Shown here: positions 39,001 through 49,858 of the stretch, in pieces
Layout: every line of letters starts with the position of its first letter
How positions within the stretch are numbered: the stretch's first letter is position 1
Assembly (NCBI GenBank): GCA_002633005.1
Contig: NMRA01000120.1
Coordinates: forward strand, 702,371 to 766,370
Source of the DNA: Phoronis australis
Taxonomy: Eukaryota; Phoronida; Phoronidae
Length of the DNA stretch: 64,000 nt
Reading direction: 5' to 3'
Made by a program: the position numbers and the translations under genes
The notes under the pieces: model-generated
Database searches by the model: none
What the model saw: the letters and a program-made list of their open reading frames with translations, nothing else
What the model was told of the DNA's origin: nothing

Positions 39001-40575
39001 CGTCGTAGTGTTCTTAAGCAACTAAATTGGATATCAAAATACTCAAATAATTGTACATGCAGGACTATTTTTCTGTTCCTACTTGGTGAAAATTATTCAG
39101 TGTTTTAGACTAGTAGAAATAAATGAGATGTTACCGTTAAGCGAACTTCGTTAAACCAATGGAATTATTCAATAATACAAAAATTGGCCCGCGGTATAAA
39201 TTGAGTTTCAGCAGCACTTGTATTTTAGTAACAGTTACTTTTTCAAAAGTCTGATAACCGTAAAAAGAGCTCAGATTAGATAAAAAATGTGTAATTTTGT
39301 CCACGTCTACGGTAGTGTAAAATTCTGTAAACGCGGCTGATGTTCGACCTTATGTTTGTGCTCCCATCTGTAAAATAATTATTTTATTTATGGGAGTTTA
39401 CGGTACATACATCGTGAAATATTTTCAAGTTTCCGAACTGCTTTACACTACAAGACAAGTAACTGTGACAAGTACTTCAAAATCGAAACTGGGAAAAATA
39501 AGTTTGAGGTTGTTTCAAATCTCTTGAAACTAATTTTGAAGGAGGTAATTGTTTCTTATCCTAAACAGTAGTTGTTAGCAGGACTGAATATAGTAGCTAT
39601 AGACGTGATATAAGAATGAAAACTAACCAAACGTTTAAAGTTGCTGGACCCGATTTTGGCAAATCACACGGCTAAAATTCAAAGCAATACCAAAATTGGT
39701 TATACATCGAATCGCGTCATGATCTGTGGTCGAGATATAAGCAATCCCCAAACCCGCACATACTTGCATTCTCTAACACGATTCAGATTTTTTCGGGTAC
39801 CATGACCATTCTTTTGGCGACTGCAAGGATGAAAGGACATGGGGCTTTGGGGATTTTTTGTATTCTGATCAAAGACCATCTGATGATTCTTTTACTTGTT
39901 TAAAATGCACGGTTTAATTTGAATTTTATTCGTAGTATGAACCAAACTTGGGTCCAGCAACTTAGTCTATGTCACATACAAACGCTCAGGTGTTGAAACC
40001 TCATCAGAGGTGTCTTAAGACTAAGACAAAGATTTGGTCTTACGCTCCCAACTCACTGAATAAAGGTTTAGTCGTGTAATTATGAGCGCACCACAGCCCA
40101 AAACTAATCTCAATATGTAGCTGTGTGCATGTTCTCAGAGTCTTTGCATTTTTGCTCAAGTGAGATTTAGTTATTTTCAGAATTAGCTATTTGGAGCTTC
40201 AGATACTTTCCATTAAACAGAGCCTTGTGCACAAGGCCAATAATACGACAAGGAAGAGTTTTTATACCCCTAAAAATTCCCGTCGTTGATACGATTGATT
40301 GTTCATTGTCTCGTTGTAGAATGAAGGAAGTTTTCTGACGCGTTAATACCTATTTCAGATACAACATTAACCATGCCAACAACGGGGAAGACGAGTTGTT
40401 ACGCGGAATTGCGACCAAGTGTTGGTCCAAATATAAAGAAGTCGGGGAACACACGAGTTACCTCGGAGGAGTGTTTCGTTTGAAACCCGGCGATGAACTC
40501 TTCGTCAAAGTGTCGAAAATTTCCGAAGTTTCCCGACTTGCATTGTCAAATAACTTTGGCGTGTACATGCTGTAA
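23663..40575 (+). CDS. TNF-superfamily ligand gene 2 (complete, 330 aa)
   Basis: Type II membrane TNF ligand. Exons: 23663-24055, 28010-28046, 30728-30847, 32492-32717 (or its duplicate 33585-33810) and 40359-40575, totalling 993 nt with matching phases 0, 0, 1, 1, 2 and a TAA stop. Features: short Ser-rich cytoplasmic tail, membrane segment about 29-51, CVPC (87-90), CC (115-116), sequons NNS and NAS, charged microexon stalk (132-143), then a TNF homology domain of about 180 residues. PVAHLLG lies at 169-175, GLYYVYSQVLF at 223-233, GGVFRLKPGDELFVKVS near 295-311 and a terminal NNFGVYML. Cys176 and Cys280 could pair. The product should trimerise and signal to TNF-receptor relatives at the cell surface or after shedding (family knowledge); the specific pathway cannot be read from sequence. 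Confidence 0.9.
25450..26422 (-). mobile_element. 3' tail of the tyrosine-recombinase element
   Basis: Downstream of the recombinase stop the minus strand is pyrimidine-rich and contains several degenerate copies of a CACTGGYAATACAGGYGCCC-type unit (plus-strand reading, 26200-26440). An n at 26344 sits beside a G-run. The boundary is approximate. Confidence 0.5.
26423..26770 (-). pseudogene. Tyrosine recombinase (DIRS-like) C-terminal fragment
   Basis: Minus-strand frame of about 115 codons: FNFTRHLKLVLGCVGLDPQ, HRFRIGAATSAAT (HxxR box) and MGRWKSDAHKNYIRLS (catalytic tyrosine), ending at TGA 26423-26425. It lies antisense within intron 1 of TNF gene 2. Similar to, but clearly diverged from, the fragment at 19012-19295. 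N-terminal catalytic parts are absent. Confidence 0.78.
28010..28046 (+). CDS. TNF gene 2, exon 2: 37-nt microexon
   Basis: Acceptor TTTTTACAAG, donor GTTCGT (weak). It encodes GIERQLEKERKR plus one base of a split glycine. It restores phase between exon 1 (0) and exon 3 (1), and has the same length and GxxRQL start as the microexon of gene 1, which strongly supports it despite its size. Confidence 0.82.
28648..28713. mobile_element. MITE-like repeat, family M1 (partial)
   Basis: Right half only: CAATATCTCGCGTAATCTCG through CCTAGCGTTATTGAAC, matching the copies at 638 and 18117. Confidence 0.6.
29205..29665. repeat. Dispersed repeat R1, copy B (uninterrupted)
   Basis: Collinear with 8140-8254 plus 10021-10275, without the 1.76-kb nested element. 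Lies in intron 2 of TNF gene 2. Confidence 0.7.
30728..30847 (+). CDS. TNF gene 2, exon 3
   Basis: 120 nt, phase 1 to phase 1, acceptor TTTTACAG, donor GTATTC. Encodes GEFGAVKHVITHQ through PVAHLLGCVREQ, the N-terminal strand of the TNF homology domain. Confidence 0.88.
31351..31445. repeat. Long intronic hairpin
   Basis: Arms of about 36 nt (31351-31386 and 31410-31445; TTAAAAAACGGACGATCGCC against its complement with one mismatch) around a 23-nt loop, in intron 3 of TNF gene 2. Could be a tiny MITE or a structured pre-mRNA element. Confidence 0.85.
32492..32717 (+). CDS. TNF gene 2, exon 4 (copy a)
   Basis: 226 nt, acceptor GAATATAG, donor GTATGC, phase 1 to phase 2. Encodes YEPQEIRRWLIPGDH, GLYYVYSQVLF and RRHYIHR, the core of the TNF homology domain. 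Confidence 0.88.
33585..33810 (+). CDS. TNF gene 2, exon 4 (copy b, identical)
   Basis: Every base of the exon matches copy a, with the same splice sites. Because the exon enters in phase 1 and leaves in phase 2, splicing a to b would shift the frame; only one copy can be used per productive mRNA. May be an assembly artefact (see the n at 33005). Confidence 0.75.
35354..35650 (+). repeat. 149-bp tandem repeat, two units
   Basis: Unit begins AATTTAGCTAAGGCATAAAT and ends CCGGAAGTGGAAGTTTC. Recurs after the N-gap (37685 onward) as part of the large duplication. Confidence 0.85.
37022..37336. mobile_element. MITE with 20-bp inverted ends
   Basis: GTTGCTGGACCCGAGTTTGG at 37022-37041 and its complement (one mismatch) at 37317-37336. 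The interior is also partly palindromic (CAATCCCCAAA / TTTGGGGATT). Non-coding. Confidence 0.75.
37579..37684. other. Assembly gap
   Basis: 106 consecutive N between the two copies of the large duplication. Confidence 1.
38606..38741. mobile_element. MITE-like repeat, family M2
   Basis: G-run/C-run interior with CAGGGCAGAGTATTA and end AAATCCGCCACTAG, matching 54647-54812 closely and 12682-12841 more weakly. Confidence 0.65.
39645..39966. mobile_element. MITE with 20-bp inverted ends, duplicated copy
   Basis: Same element as 37022-37336, present because it lies inside copy B of the large duplication; slightly diverged. Confidence 0.68.
40359..40575 (+). CDS. TNF gene 2, exon 5 (C-terminal)
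   Basis: Acceptor CTATTTCAG; phase 2 in (AG|A gives Arg). Encodes YNINHANNGEDELL, then SYLGGVFRLKPGDELFVKVS and the C-terminal LALSNNFGVYML followed by TAA, the usual end of a TNF homology domain. No AATAAA was noticed in the first few hundred bases downstream. Confidence 0.88.
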
Positions 40576-42265
40576 TTTTTTACTGAAAAGTTTTGTTTTT
40601 GCGTTGCACTCGAATCACGCTTTATTCGTTTTCAAACCCAATAACCATACAATGTAGTTATGTGTGTAAATTCATCAAACCTGCATGGTTTCCTAAACAC
40701 ACTTTTCCCACTTCTAACACGATATATTTTTACTAAACTTATTCCCAAATGATATTCTTTCGGAACATCACATTTTTTCAACATGAACAGAATCTGCAGA
40801 CAAGGTAAACTATTCACAGCGCACATGCCGTAAACAGGTATACATTTTTAACCATGTTACTGTTTTGAAACATAACTGCTAGGGCAATTCACAACTTTTC
40901 GTTGAGCTTATAGAAATAACAGTGTCGGACAAAAAAAGGAATGCATAAGCGATGACTGGTATTTTCTTGTGGGAACGTTGGATTTTCGGTGTGAAAGGTT
41001 TGATTGACAACATTTGCACCACGTTTCTTTTTGTGTAGCAATGTGTGTAGTTTACAGTATCAGAATATTGTTAGGCCATTGACTTGAATGCATTCCAGAC
41101 CTACTGTACACTGATATAATCAAACTATCAAGCAAACTGGGTTAAAGATTATGTATGGATTCAATAAGCACGAACCAGGCAGCAGTTGGAATGAACAGTA
41201 TTATTTTTGTGTGCTCAATGATAAATGTATTTCACAAATTTAGTGTGCTTTCAATGGCTGAACTTCATTCAGTCGGTTGGGTCAACAGGCTAAGACATTT
41301 GATTGGTTGACCCAGTTAGCGTTTCATGGAGGAAATGTTTGCGAGAAAAGTGAGATGACGCAAAATCACGAAAATCACGCGAGTGAAAGGCGAGTGTGTG
41401 GCGTTTATGCTGGATACTTTGCTAGTGTAACTAGTGAAACGGCGGTCATTGAATCGATTGTTGATCGAATATTTCAGGCTCTACGGAAAGCAGCTCAGGC
41501 TGCGTTTCGTAGACGAGAAAAAGCAAGGCTATTCTTGATATCGTCATGCATTGCATCCGAAGCACGTGATCACACTAGCTTTTCTCGCAGCTTTTGTAGA
41601 AGACACAACGCGCATCAAGCGCGGACAGCAACATGTATGTCTCATTTCATTTTCACAACGTTTCATATTTTACTTTTTACATGGTTAAAATACTTCAATT
41701 ATAACTTTTGTATTTTTATATTTTACTTTTCGATTGTTTTTTAATTTTGAAGATTTTTCAATAATTTCAATATAAATAAATATATACGCTAATATTAGTG
41801 TGTTATAAATTGCGAAATGCTAAGATATTGATCAAATAATTGAGTTTATAGATGAACTCTTTCACCCAGTCTAAAGTGCATGCCTATGGTGAACAGAGTT
41901 GGTTCCTAGAAGGCGCTCCGCCACTTTTCACTAGTGTTGCGTTTAGTCACCAGGTAGCGATACCGCCTCGTCGTGGAAATCGACATTCCGCGAGTCCATT
42001 CAGCAATAGTTCGAAAAAAGGAATGATTTGTGAGAAAGCGAAGCAGATGAAGTTACAGAAAGCAGAAATGGGCGCTTTTGATGCCTGATTTTATAAGATA
42101 ATGACGTGCTTTTTCGTCTGAAATGTGGTACAGTTGTGTTCCGTAGACGCAAAACATCCTCGAGAACAGATAATGTGATAACGTGTTGGGCTCTAAGTCG
42201 CGGCGTTTTCACAAATTTCTTACGTCTACGGAACACAAGCCGGGGTCATCAAAGAGTTAGAAAGC
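40576..42265. other. 3' flank of TNF gene 2, no gene recognised
   Basis: Contains a 155-codon open frame (41277-41744, plus) without recognisable domain, whose second half is low-complexity, and a small palindrome at 42136-42236. Confidence 0.4.
42136..42236. mobile_element. 101-bp palindromic MITE-like element
   Basis: GTGTTCCGTAGACG at 42136-42149 and its exact complement CGTCTACGGAACAC at 42223-42236. Confidence 0.55.
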
Positions 42266-43803
42266 TTAAAGGAGAATGCCACCCAAAAAACATCCTATTT
42301 TGTATCAATTTAGATTGAGTAGTTCTACTCGATAACGGCACGTTCGGTTGCGTTACCTGACACCTGACGGCAGACGAAGGTGTTGAAATTGTCCAATGAC
42401 GTCATTGGTTTCACACGCAGTCTGTTCAGCAGTTCCCAACAGGGGTTATTGGTGTCAGCTTATCGCTTGAATTCATCGTTTAACACCAGTAAATCATCAA
42501 ACTTCGATGTAAAACCCTTAAAAATACACCGAGTTCTTATAAAAACGTGTTGTTTTATTTCGCTTTTACGGATTTATTGGTATTTGGACACACCGTAGCA
42601 TACAAAGTTCGGCAGGCCAATTTACCAAGGTCCGAAGCAGGAGTTTGGGGTCTGTTCGGAGATAAATTTGAGGTATTCTTCCGTGAAATACGGACAAGAG
42701 AACCTAGATCTGTGTTGTTTAGAAACTAAACCTCCAGTCACGAAAAGACTATAAGAGCGAGACGAAGAAATAATGTGCACGTAATTATTTATGTGAATTA
42801 GACACGAAACTGAAAATCTACTTACTTGTCGGGGGCCGCGAAGTCGGGTTCCCCTTCCACAGATCGTCAGGTCAAAGGTTGTACAGTTACAATGATTTGA
42901 ATAATGTATTTGTATTTCTAAATAAAGATTCCCCTAATATGGGACCATCGCATGTAAAATCGAGCAACTATTTCACAACAGCTTTCTGTCAGCAAACACT
43001 GAATTAGCATGCCTTGATGCCCGGTCAATTAAATTTATTATCGGCATCAAAAGCCGGTAACGCAGTGGTTTATTCATTGCTGGCTTCTCAACATTTGCAC
43101 TCGCGAATACTGCAAAGGCATTACAAACTTTATCTAATGAGACAGACTTTGTTTCAGTTTTATATAAGCATTGTTTGGGATGAGAATAATTCATTTTGAA
43201 ACAGAAGGCAGAATAATAAACGCCTACATGACAACTCGTCCGGCACCAATCCCGACTTAGTCAAAAGCTCATCCGACGAAGACTTCACGGGTCGGATCGT
43301 TAGGTTTCACAGGCTATTAGTTCGAACCGGAATACACTGATCAAGAAATACTAGAGAGGCGCCGTGAACATGCACAGACAACGGAAAGTATGGATAGTTC
43401 TTTGGTAAGCCGGAATTCGTCAGAGACATCAAAGTCGACGAAATGCCGGCCACAGATACGGAGATGTTTCACGGCCTCATACTTGCTATTAACAGCGTAC
43501 CTTTCATTCTTCACTACAGCGAGCCACTTCCTAAGCATTTGGGGCTCTCGAGAAAGTCGAAAAAACTATATACTCGCTTTCTTCGCAGCTTCATAGATCG
43601 AACAAGCGGGAACGATGGACTGCAATATAGCGGCATTCACTCTGCAGACGAACCACTGACATCGCTGCGTCGTTTCTCCCTTCCTCACAGGTTAACGCGA
43701 CACCTCTCGGCAAGGTGAGGTCGACCGAGTAAGAGGCGATGTGAGTATAGACCGATTAAGACGGTAAAAAAGACTAATCAAATCGGGTGGCATTCTCCTT
43801 TAA
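42266..43803. mobile_element. TTAA-flanked DNA transposon carrying a THAP fragment (Kolobok-like)
   Basis: TTAA at 42266-42269, then AGGAGAATGCCACCC; at the other end GGGTGGCATTCTCCT, then TTAA at 43800-43803. The inverted ends are perfect over 15 bp and TTAA is the expected target duplication of piggyBac and Kolobok elements. The interior (1.53 kb) holds a minus-strand THAP half-domain, favouring Kolobok, whose transposases are recalled to carry THAP domains. No intact transposase is present. Confidence 0.7.
43341..43590 (-). pseudogene. THAP-domain fragment inside the TTAA element
   Basis: Minus-strand frame: FFRLSREPQMLRKWLAVVKN, then HLRICGRHFVDFDVSD, the C-terminal half of a THAP finger (W plus CxxHF). 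A TAG immediately precedes FFRL, and the N-terminal C-x-C part was not found in frame. Confidence 0.68.
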
Positions 43804-43859
43804 AGGACTCATTTGAACTCCGTAGAATTTTACTTCCCGAAGCATGTTTTTTAACTAAC

Positions 43860-46740
43860 AATTGTTCTTCCAATTATTTTCCCTTTCTTTGGACGATTCC
43901 CACCAACGACTCACATACAGTGCATGTATCGCCAACTCTGTATATTCTCAAAGCACGCGATTTGTGATCTTGGGAACAAGATGCGGCCAGCACAAATGGT
44001 CGCGAAGTCACAATTCACTTGCGGCGCTTGGTGCAATGAATGCTTTATAGTCTACTACTTTCAGCAATTACGTCGTCTGCTGACTAACAGGAAGCTGGGA
44101 TACGCAGTGTAATAGAGTGGCAACTTTCTCTGGGAATTTCATGAGAAGATATCAAAGTTGCGAATCTGCTGTCTGTGATCTATATTTACACTTAGTTTTG
44201 AAAACCACCCCTACCGTTAAGCTCAACCCGCGCAGCCTACGTTTTGTGTGCTATATAAAGTAGCGATAATTACGAAAGGTAAATCTACCACCTTGTTCGC
44301 CCCCGTAGTGTGCAACAGAAACATTCTACTGTGTGCGAACAATGAAAACTAAGTAATAATTACTTTAATGACCTCCAGTGTAGTTTATATTTTAAAATGA
44401 TGAAAATAAGTGGGAACGCGAAACGTGTTTGGTTCGTTAACGAAATACGGGCATTCTAATTCAGATTTCATAATGACTATTTTCAAATCAACCCCTATCA
44501 TTAAAAATTTTCGAAATTCACAAAAATAATACATTTGCAAATTTTTGAGAACAATTCATCAACCAAAATGGCCCACGTTAGTCTCCAAACGCGATTTCAT
44601 ATGACTTACGCGTAAATTCCTATGTGACGTCATTTGAGATAGTTGATTGTTATGAAGTCAAGTCGTTTGTTTAGAAAGACATTTAAAAAAGAATCTAAGT
44701 TGGTAGGTACTATTGGTGGAGGTTTTGTTCAGTTTTCTGACGATGGTAGATTTACAAGAGCTTTTGATTTGAGTGGTGAATAAATTTTGACGTTTGGAGA
44801 TTGTTATACACCCGGGTTCTGTCAAAAAAGCTAACTTTTAATTTAGACCCCTTACCGGCATGAAATTGATCTCTGTTTACTTACAGCTCAGATTAGAAAT
44901 GTTTCTTGGGTTTCTAGAATTGACAGTTCGTTGTTGATTGACGACAGGTGGAGCAAGTTGGCGTGACCCGGCTAGTCACTCTATGTGCAAACATGGTCTC
45001 GAGCATTGACGAACTGTCACATTTTTCCACAAATTAATTCTATCCTTAGTAATGAAAAAGTCTTAGCCACGTTTACACCGGTAGATGGCCTAAAGTAAAG
45101 GTTACATGTGTATTTTTGACAAAAATGTAGGCTCTTGTAGAATTATGGAAAACATCTCAGTGAAAATTCTGTTCGAAAAACGCATTATTTTGTACCTAGG
45201 AGCATGGACCTTGATTGGCGTACGATTCCTGAACGCCAGCCATGCTGTCCTTGAAACTGTATTGGTACCACCTGGGTGTGAAACCCGTAATTTGCTTGGT
45301 TGCTTTTTGATTCGCATTTTAGGTTTTGTTATACAAATTTGGATGTCTATTGCCCATATGTTACGCTATTTATTTGCAAATGACAAGTAGAATTCAATAA
45401 AATTGAAAAAATGGTTGAAAAGGTCAATACTTCCGTGACGCTTCCCGCGCAGAATATGAGTCAAATAATTTCCGGTAAAATACCCGTTCTGATACTCAAT
45501 TAGAGAACCAATCTTGTTTAGTAAGGGTTTTATCCCCGTATTGTGAAACCGGAATCAAAATGTAGAGGCAAGTGCCTGGCCATTGCCGCTGGAATCGGCA
45601 ACTTCCATCTAAGTTCACTAGGCAGCTGCGGTAAACGAGCTTTGTTTGACGCTTAAGATGTAAAGCGGTCGTATGTCGAAAAAACGTTCACACATTTTGA
45701 TTTTTCAACAAACAAATATCATTTTTGACCGCACAGCAGTGCGTTGATCACCTTAACTGCAATTACGCGCACCTGCATTTTTGCTGCCTGGCCATCACAG
45801 CGACGTTTCGTCGTCGCGAAAATTATCAATTCCTAAATTGTTAAACGTGAGAACAGTTCACATTCATTATTCACTGTTTTTAGGATATAAGTTTCGCCAG
45901 ACAAAAACTAAACAGATGGAGGCGCTGAAGGTGGAGGACTGTAGTGAATGTGGTTTTTTAGTCTATACGTATCCGCTCGAGCCAAGTTCTCCGCCTGGGT
46001 TCTGGCATCACAGAAGCCGATTTCACGAACACATCAGGCTTAAGACAGTAATTCCGTTAATAACTTAATTTTACTATTTGCCCACATATTAAAAATTCTT
46101 TCTGAATTTACTTCAGCAGTCATATTCGTGTTCTGCTACAAGAACTAGTCCGTCGCTCACTGGCCAAGCTAAACTTATGTGGAAAACAAAGTGGTGGAAT
46201 GTTGGGAATTTATTTATAACTCTGCACAATTTCAGGATTTCATGCCTCATTCTTGTTACATGTTTGCGTATCATTACCACCTGCAATAATGGGTGATTTT
46301 GTTCTCTTAAAACTGCCGTCGCGGGTCTTCACCCGGTCAATTCGTCTTCGCCGCCGACTGAGACTTTTGTCCGTCTTAGATTTTCGAAGTCTAAAATTAT
46401 GTTCAGTATTTTTGTCAATTCTCAGAATACACATGATGTCATAGCAATTTTAATTTACTTCATTATTCTGATATCCTAGTTCCTTATTATGTATATATAT
46501 ATTTATCCATTTACTTCTTGTCAAACACACTCAGTCGAGTCGAATGGGCTGCCTTGCGAAAGGCTCTCACTTCCAACTTCGCTGTCAATCTAAAATGGTG
46601 GATTTTCACTCGACAAGTGTTGATTTTTGTGAATTTTTCATCCCAGGACTTAATTTACTACAAGTGACTTCTCTATAGAAGTTTTTAATACAAACGTTAG
46701 AAAATTAGCATTCATCCAGGTAAATAAGAATTAAAACCCA
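43860..46740. other. Intergenic, no gene recognised
   Basis: Several frames of 60-95 codons. One (about 45884-46068, plus) is preceded by a good acceptor and discussed as a finding. No supported gene. Confidence 0.4.
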
Positions 46741-46754
46741 TGACTATTGGATTC

Positions 46755-46860
46755 ACTATAAAACAAGCTTCCCGACGTCGCGGAGCCGTCTGGCTCCTTC
46801 CGACTGGTCATCAGTCCCCAGGCGGCTTCAGCCACCACGTTTGAAAACTTGTTTTATAGT
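46755..46860. mobile_element. Small inverted-repeat element
   Basis: ACTATAAAACAAG at 46755-46767 and CTTGTTTTATAGT at 46848-46860 are perfect inverted copies around a GC-rich centre. Confidence 0.5.
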
Positions 46861-48559
46861 AGGTTCAGTGGCCAGGAGTTCTGATTTTTTAGTCTAAGTT
46901 CTTCACAAACTACTACTGTTTAAATCACGTGGTACGTAACGAAATCTTCAAGGGGAATTATAGAAGTACATGCCAACTTTTTGAAAAGGACTCTTTGATC
47001 CATTTGATATTCTTTAGTCGATTCCTATGAACACGACTTAAAGCGAGATTGACCTAGTGGGGATGTTTTTTTTTCAATTTCGACTGAATGTGTCTGTGTA
47101 CCTCAAATAGTTATGCAAATGTGAGCAATACGTTAATTCAGGCAATGTTTCATCAGCGAGATCTTTCGTTACACTCGCGTGATAAACTCGCCTCGTACTC
47201 AATTAAGTTTTTTCAAGTCAAGCTGATTATGCCTGCTGAAGACCCAGAGGAGAAGCTTGCAAACTATTATATGTCAACAAAGAAATACTGCCTTTTTATT
47301 CTTCGCCATTTACTTTGCTGTTAATCAACAGATGTCACTCCCATGCGCATCTCATTTTAAGTTCACAACTTAACGGATTGTCAACAATCCGACAGCCAGG
47401 TGGTGGACGGTAGACGCCTGCTTTTTTCCAGTACCTGTAGCAAAGAATGTAGATTTTTACTTATTCAGTTAATACCCTATTTAAGAATGCACATTTCCTT
47501 GTGATATTTTGCAGAAAATGGACTCAGCCATAGATGATGGCCTACTGAATTGATGCACGTTTTTGTAGTGGCAAGCATGTACCTCCGTAGGGTGAGGATA
47601 CTGGGTTCATTTGACTGAGAAGTATCGATGGAATTCACCCTATAGAGAGAGAGAGAGAGAGAGGACACAATCAAGTTCTCGGGTACTGAAAAGGTCTTAC
47701 AAGAAAGTCCCAGACACGATTTTGTAAACAGATGTTACGAAATAAATTGTCGCCATTGACGGCAATTGTCGCCAAAGGGAAATTTAGGTCGACGCCGACA
47801 ATTTTGGACGGGATTTCACTTTTAAATGTTTGGGAAATAAGATGATTAGTCAATCAAGCCAGCTCGTTGACAGAGTAATGGGCACTTGCAGCAATTAAAA
47901 CGACATCTTTCTCGTAAAAATGACTCACGACGACGACGTGCGAGCTCAGTTCAAGAGACAGGCCATTATCTGCGCGTTCTAGCGACCATTGAACTCTAAC
48001 CCATTAGCTATGGAATGCCTGCACGTGACATATCGATTCTATCAATTAGAGTTTGCGACTCCGAGACTAGCCGCGAGAGTTTGTACTGTGTATTTCCGGC
48101 TGTCTGCTCGACTGAGTTCTGATCGAGTGTTGTAGTTATCAAATCAAGCCTAATTTCATTGCTTCATTTTCATTTTGTCATTATTTTTTCATGGAACGGG
48201 ACTCTTACAGTATGTTTTCATACAGTCAAGGATTTCTCGGCAAAATTAATCGCCTAACCAGACTATTAAACTGGCCATTCTTTATAATCACCGAACTGTG
48301 GCCCTGGCTGAATATCGGGAATAGTCTGGCCTCTGATATCTTTTGAGTTCCAGTCTTAGGACCACATTCGACAACCTATCAAACTACATTCCAGGACCTT
48401 TTCAACAAGACAGTTTTTGGGTGTTAAAACCATGTTACACTATTTTACGGAAAGAAGTGGTTCCTCTGTGTTAGTGCTGTAATTATAAGTAAAAATGAAA
48501 AGTTTAAGCACTAAAGCAAGTCTGTTTACGTAACTTTCGAAAAATTACTCATAACTGTG

Positions 48560-48610
48560 TACTTGTGTGTGTGCGTTTGTGTGTGTTTGTGTGTGTTTGT
48601 GTGCGTGTGT

Positions 48611-48652
<42 letters not shown>
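48560..48652 (+). repeat. (GT)n microsatellite
   Basis: Interrupted GT run. The Cys/Val-rich frame over it is an artefact. Confidence 0.95.
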
Positions 48653-49289
48653 TTGTTCGTATTATTATCATTTGTTTTACAATAATTCGTTTGTGGAATG
48701 ATTACCTGTCCCGCTTTTCATCCGGAAATCCCGCTTTTCAATTAAGTTGTTCCAGTTTTTGAATGTTGGCAGTGACAACTAAGCAACAGGTGTTAAAGAC
48801 AACATGGTCTCTTTGTTGTGAATATCACTTTTTTCTATAGTCCACTTTCTTCAGTAACATAGCAAATATAAAAATGTTTCCAATGTCTCTTGTTTACGGT
48901 AACATACACGATATGTATCAGGATCACTAATTTTTACTTTCTGAAGAAATTTGTTTTTTTTAAATGTATGGAAAGTTCTATACTCCAACCAATGTAGTGA
49001 GCTATGCACAGTAAATTTCAGAGCTACGCGATAGATGTTTGCCCATTTTTATCTATGAGAAAACATTTATCTGCAAATTTCGGATAATAATATATACTTG
49101 GCGTAATTAGTTTATCGCATTTTTCGTAAGTATTTCTACATTCTGAATTTTATGGAAGAATGTAACTGTACCAAACGGCACAAAATATATAATTAATAAT
49201 ATATAATAAAGATTCACAATTTTGGATGAATGCCTGACTAAATTATCCACAGCAACTGTGACGGATCCATAATCTAAAATCTTTGTATT

Positions 49290-49710
49290 TATAGTGTAGA
49301 AATCTTTTTAATCATTGACATTGTTTCCTTATTGACATAACTAGCCATTCATATAGCCCTTTCCGGTTCATTTCCTTTCTTATAATACTTATTACACCTT
49401 GTTGTTTTTCGCAATTTGGTAACACTCTTGTTTTTAGAATTAAAGAATATTTTAAACCACTCAAGTATGCGAAATGATAATCACTGATGAATTAAATCGT
49501 TTATCTTTCACTTCTGGTAAAATCATCAAAAACTGATAAAAGGCTTTCTAACGACATAACTATTATGCAATTGGGTTGAAAAATGGCGGAGTTGCAAAAA
49601 GTTTTATTGACAATAAATTCCATAGCAATAACCCACACCGGAACAAATGAATGCAAACAAATTCCACGCATGGGCGACGCAGCCTCAGCAGCGCGAGAGC
49701 TAGAGTTATA
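49290..49710 (+). repeat. Dispersed repeat R2, third copy
   Basis: Collinear with 12270-12690. Lies about 150 bp from the 3' end of the cysteine-rich exon at 49859-49979, i.e. inside that gene's putative second intron. Confidence 0.68.
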
Positions 49711-49858
49711 TGTAGCGATCAAGACCCGTGGGAAGGGAACTACTTTTCTGAGCAGGCTTTTGTGCGCGATTTGAATAAGACACCAAACGCTAGTCGTTGG
49801 CTTATGCAGTAAATGCCTGTGGTACAACAGATTCTCATAAACACTTGCAAAATCATAC

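Larger units (their letters stand above)
35354..40203 (+). repeat. Large tandem duplication in intron 4 around an N-gap
   Basis: Copy A (to 37578) and copy B (37685-40203) match over their whole length with scattered substitutions; the offset is 2221 bp at the start and 2625 bp at the end. Copy B carries about 400 bp (38290-38700) that copy A lacks, exactly where copy A has an n (36073). Copies are separated by 106 N (37579-37684). Confidence 0.88.

Noticed and set aside
40632-40826. 64-codon minus-strand frame downstream of TNF gene 2
   Set aside because: Antisense to the probable 3' untranslated region, without domain similarity.
41277-41744. 155-codon plus-strand frame
   Set aside because: The second half becomes low-complexity (FTTFHILLFTW..), with no domain and no splice context; likely a chance frame in repeats.
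48565-48762. CV-repeat frame
   Set aside because: Translation of the (GT)n microsatellite.
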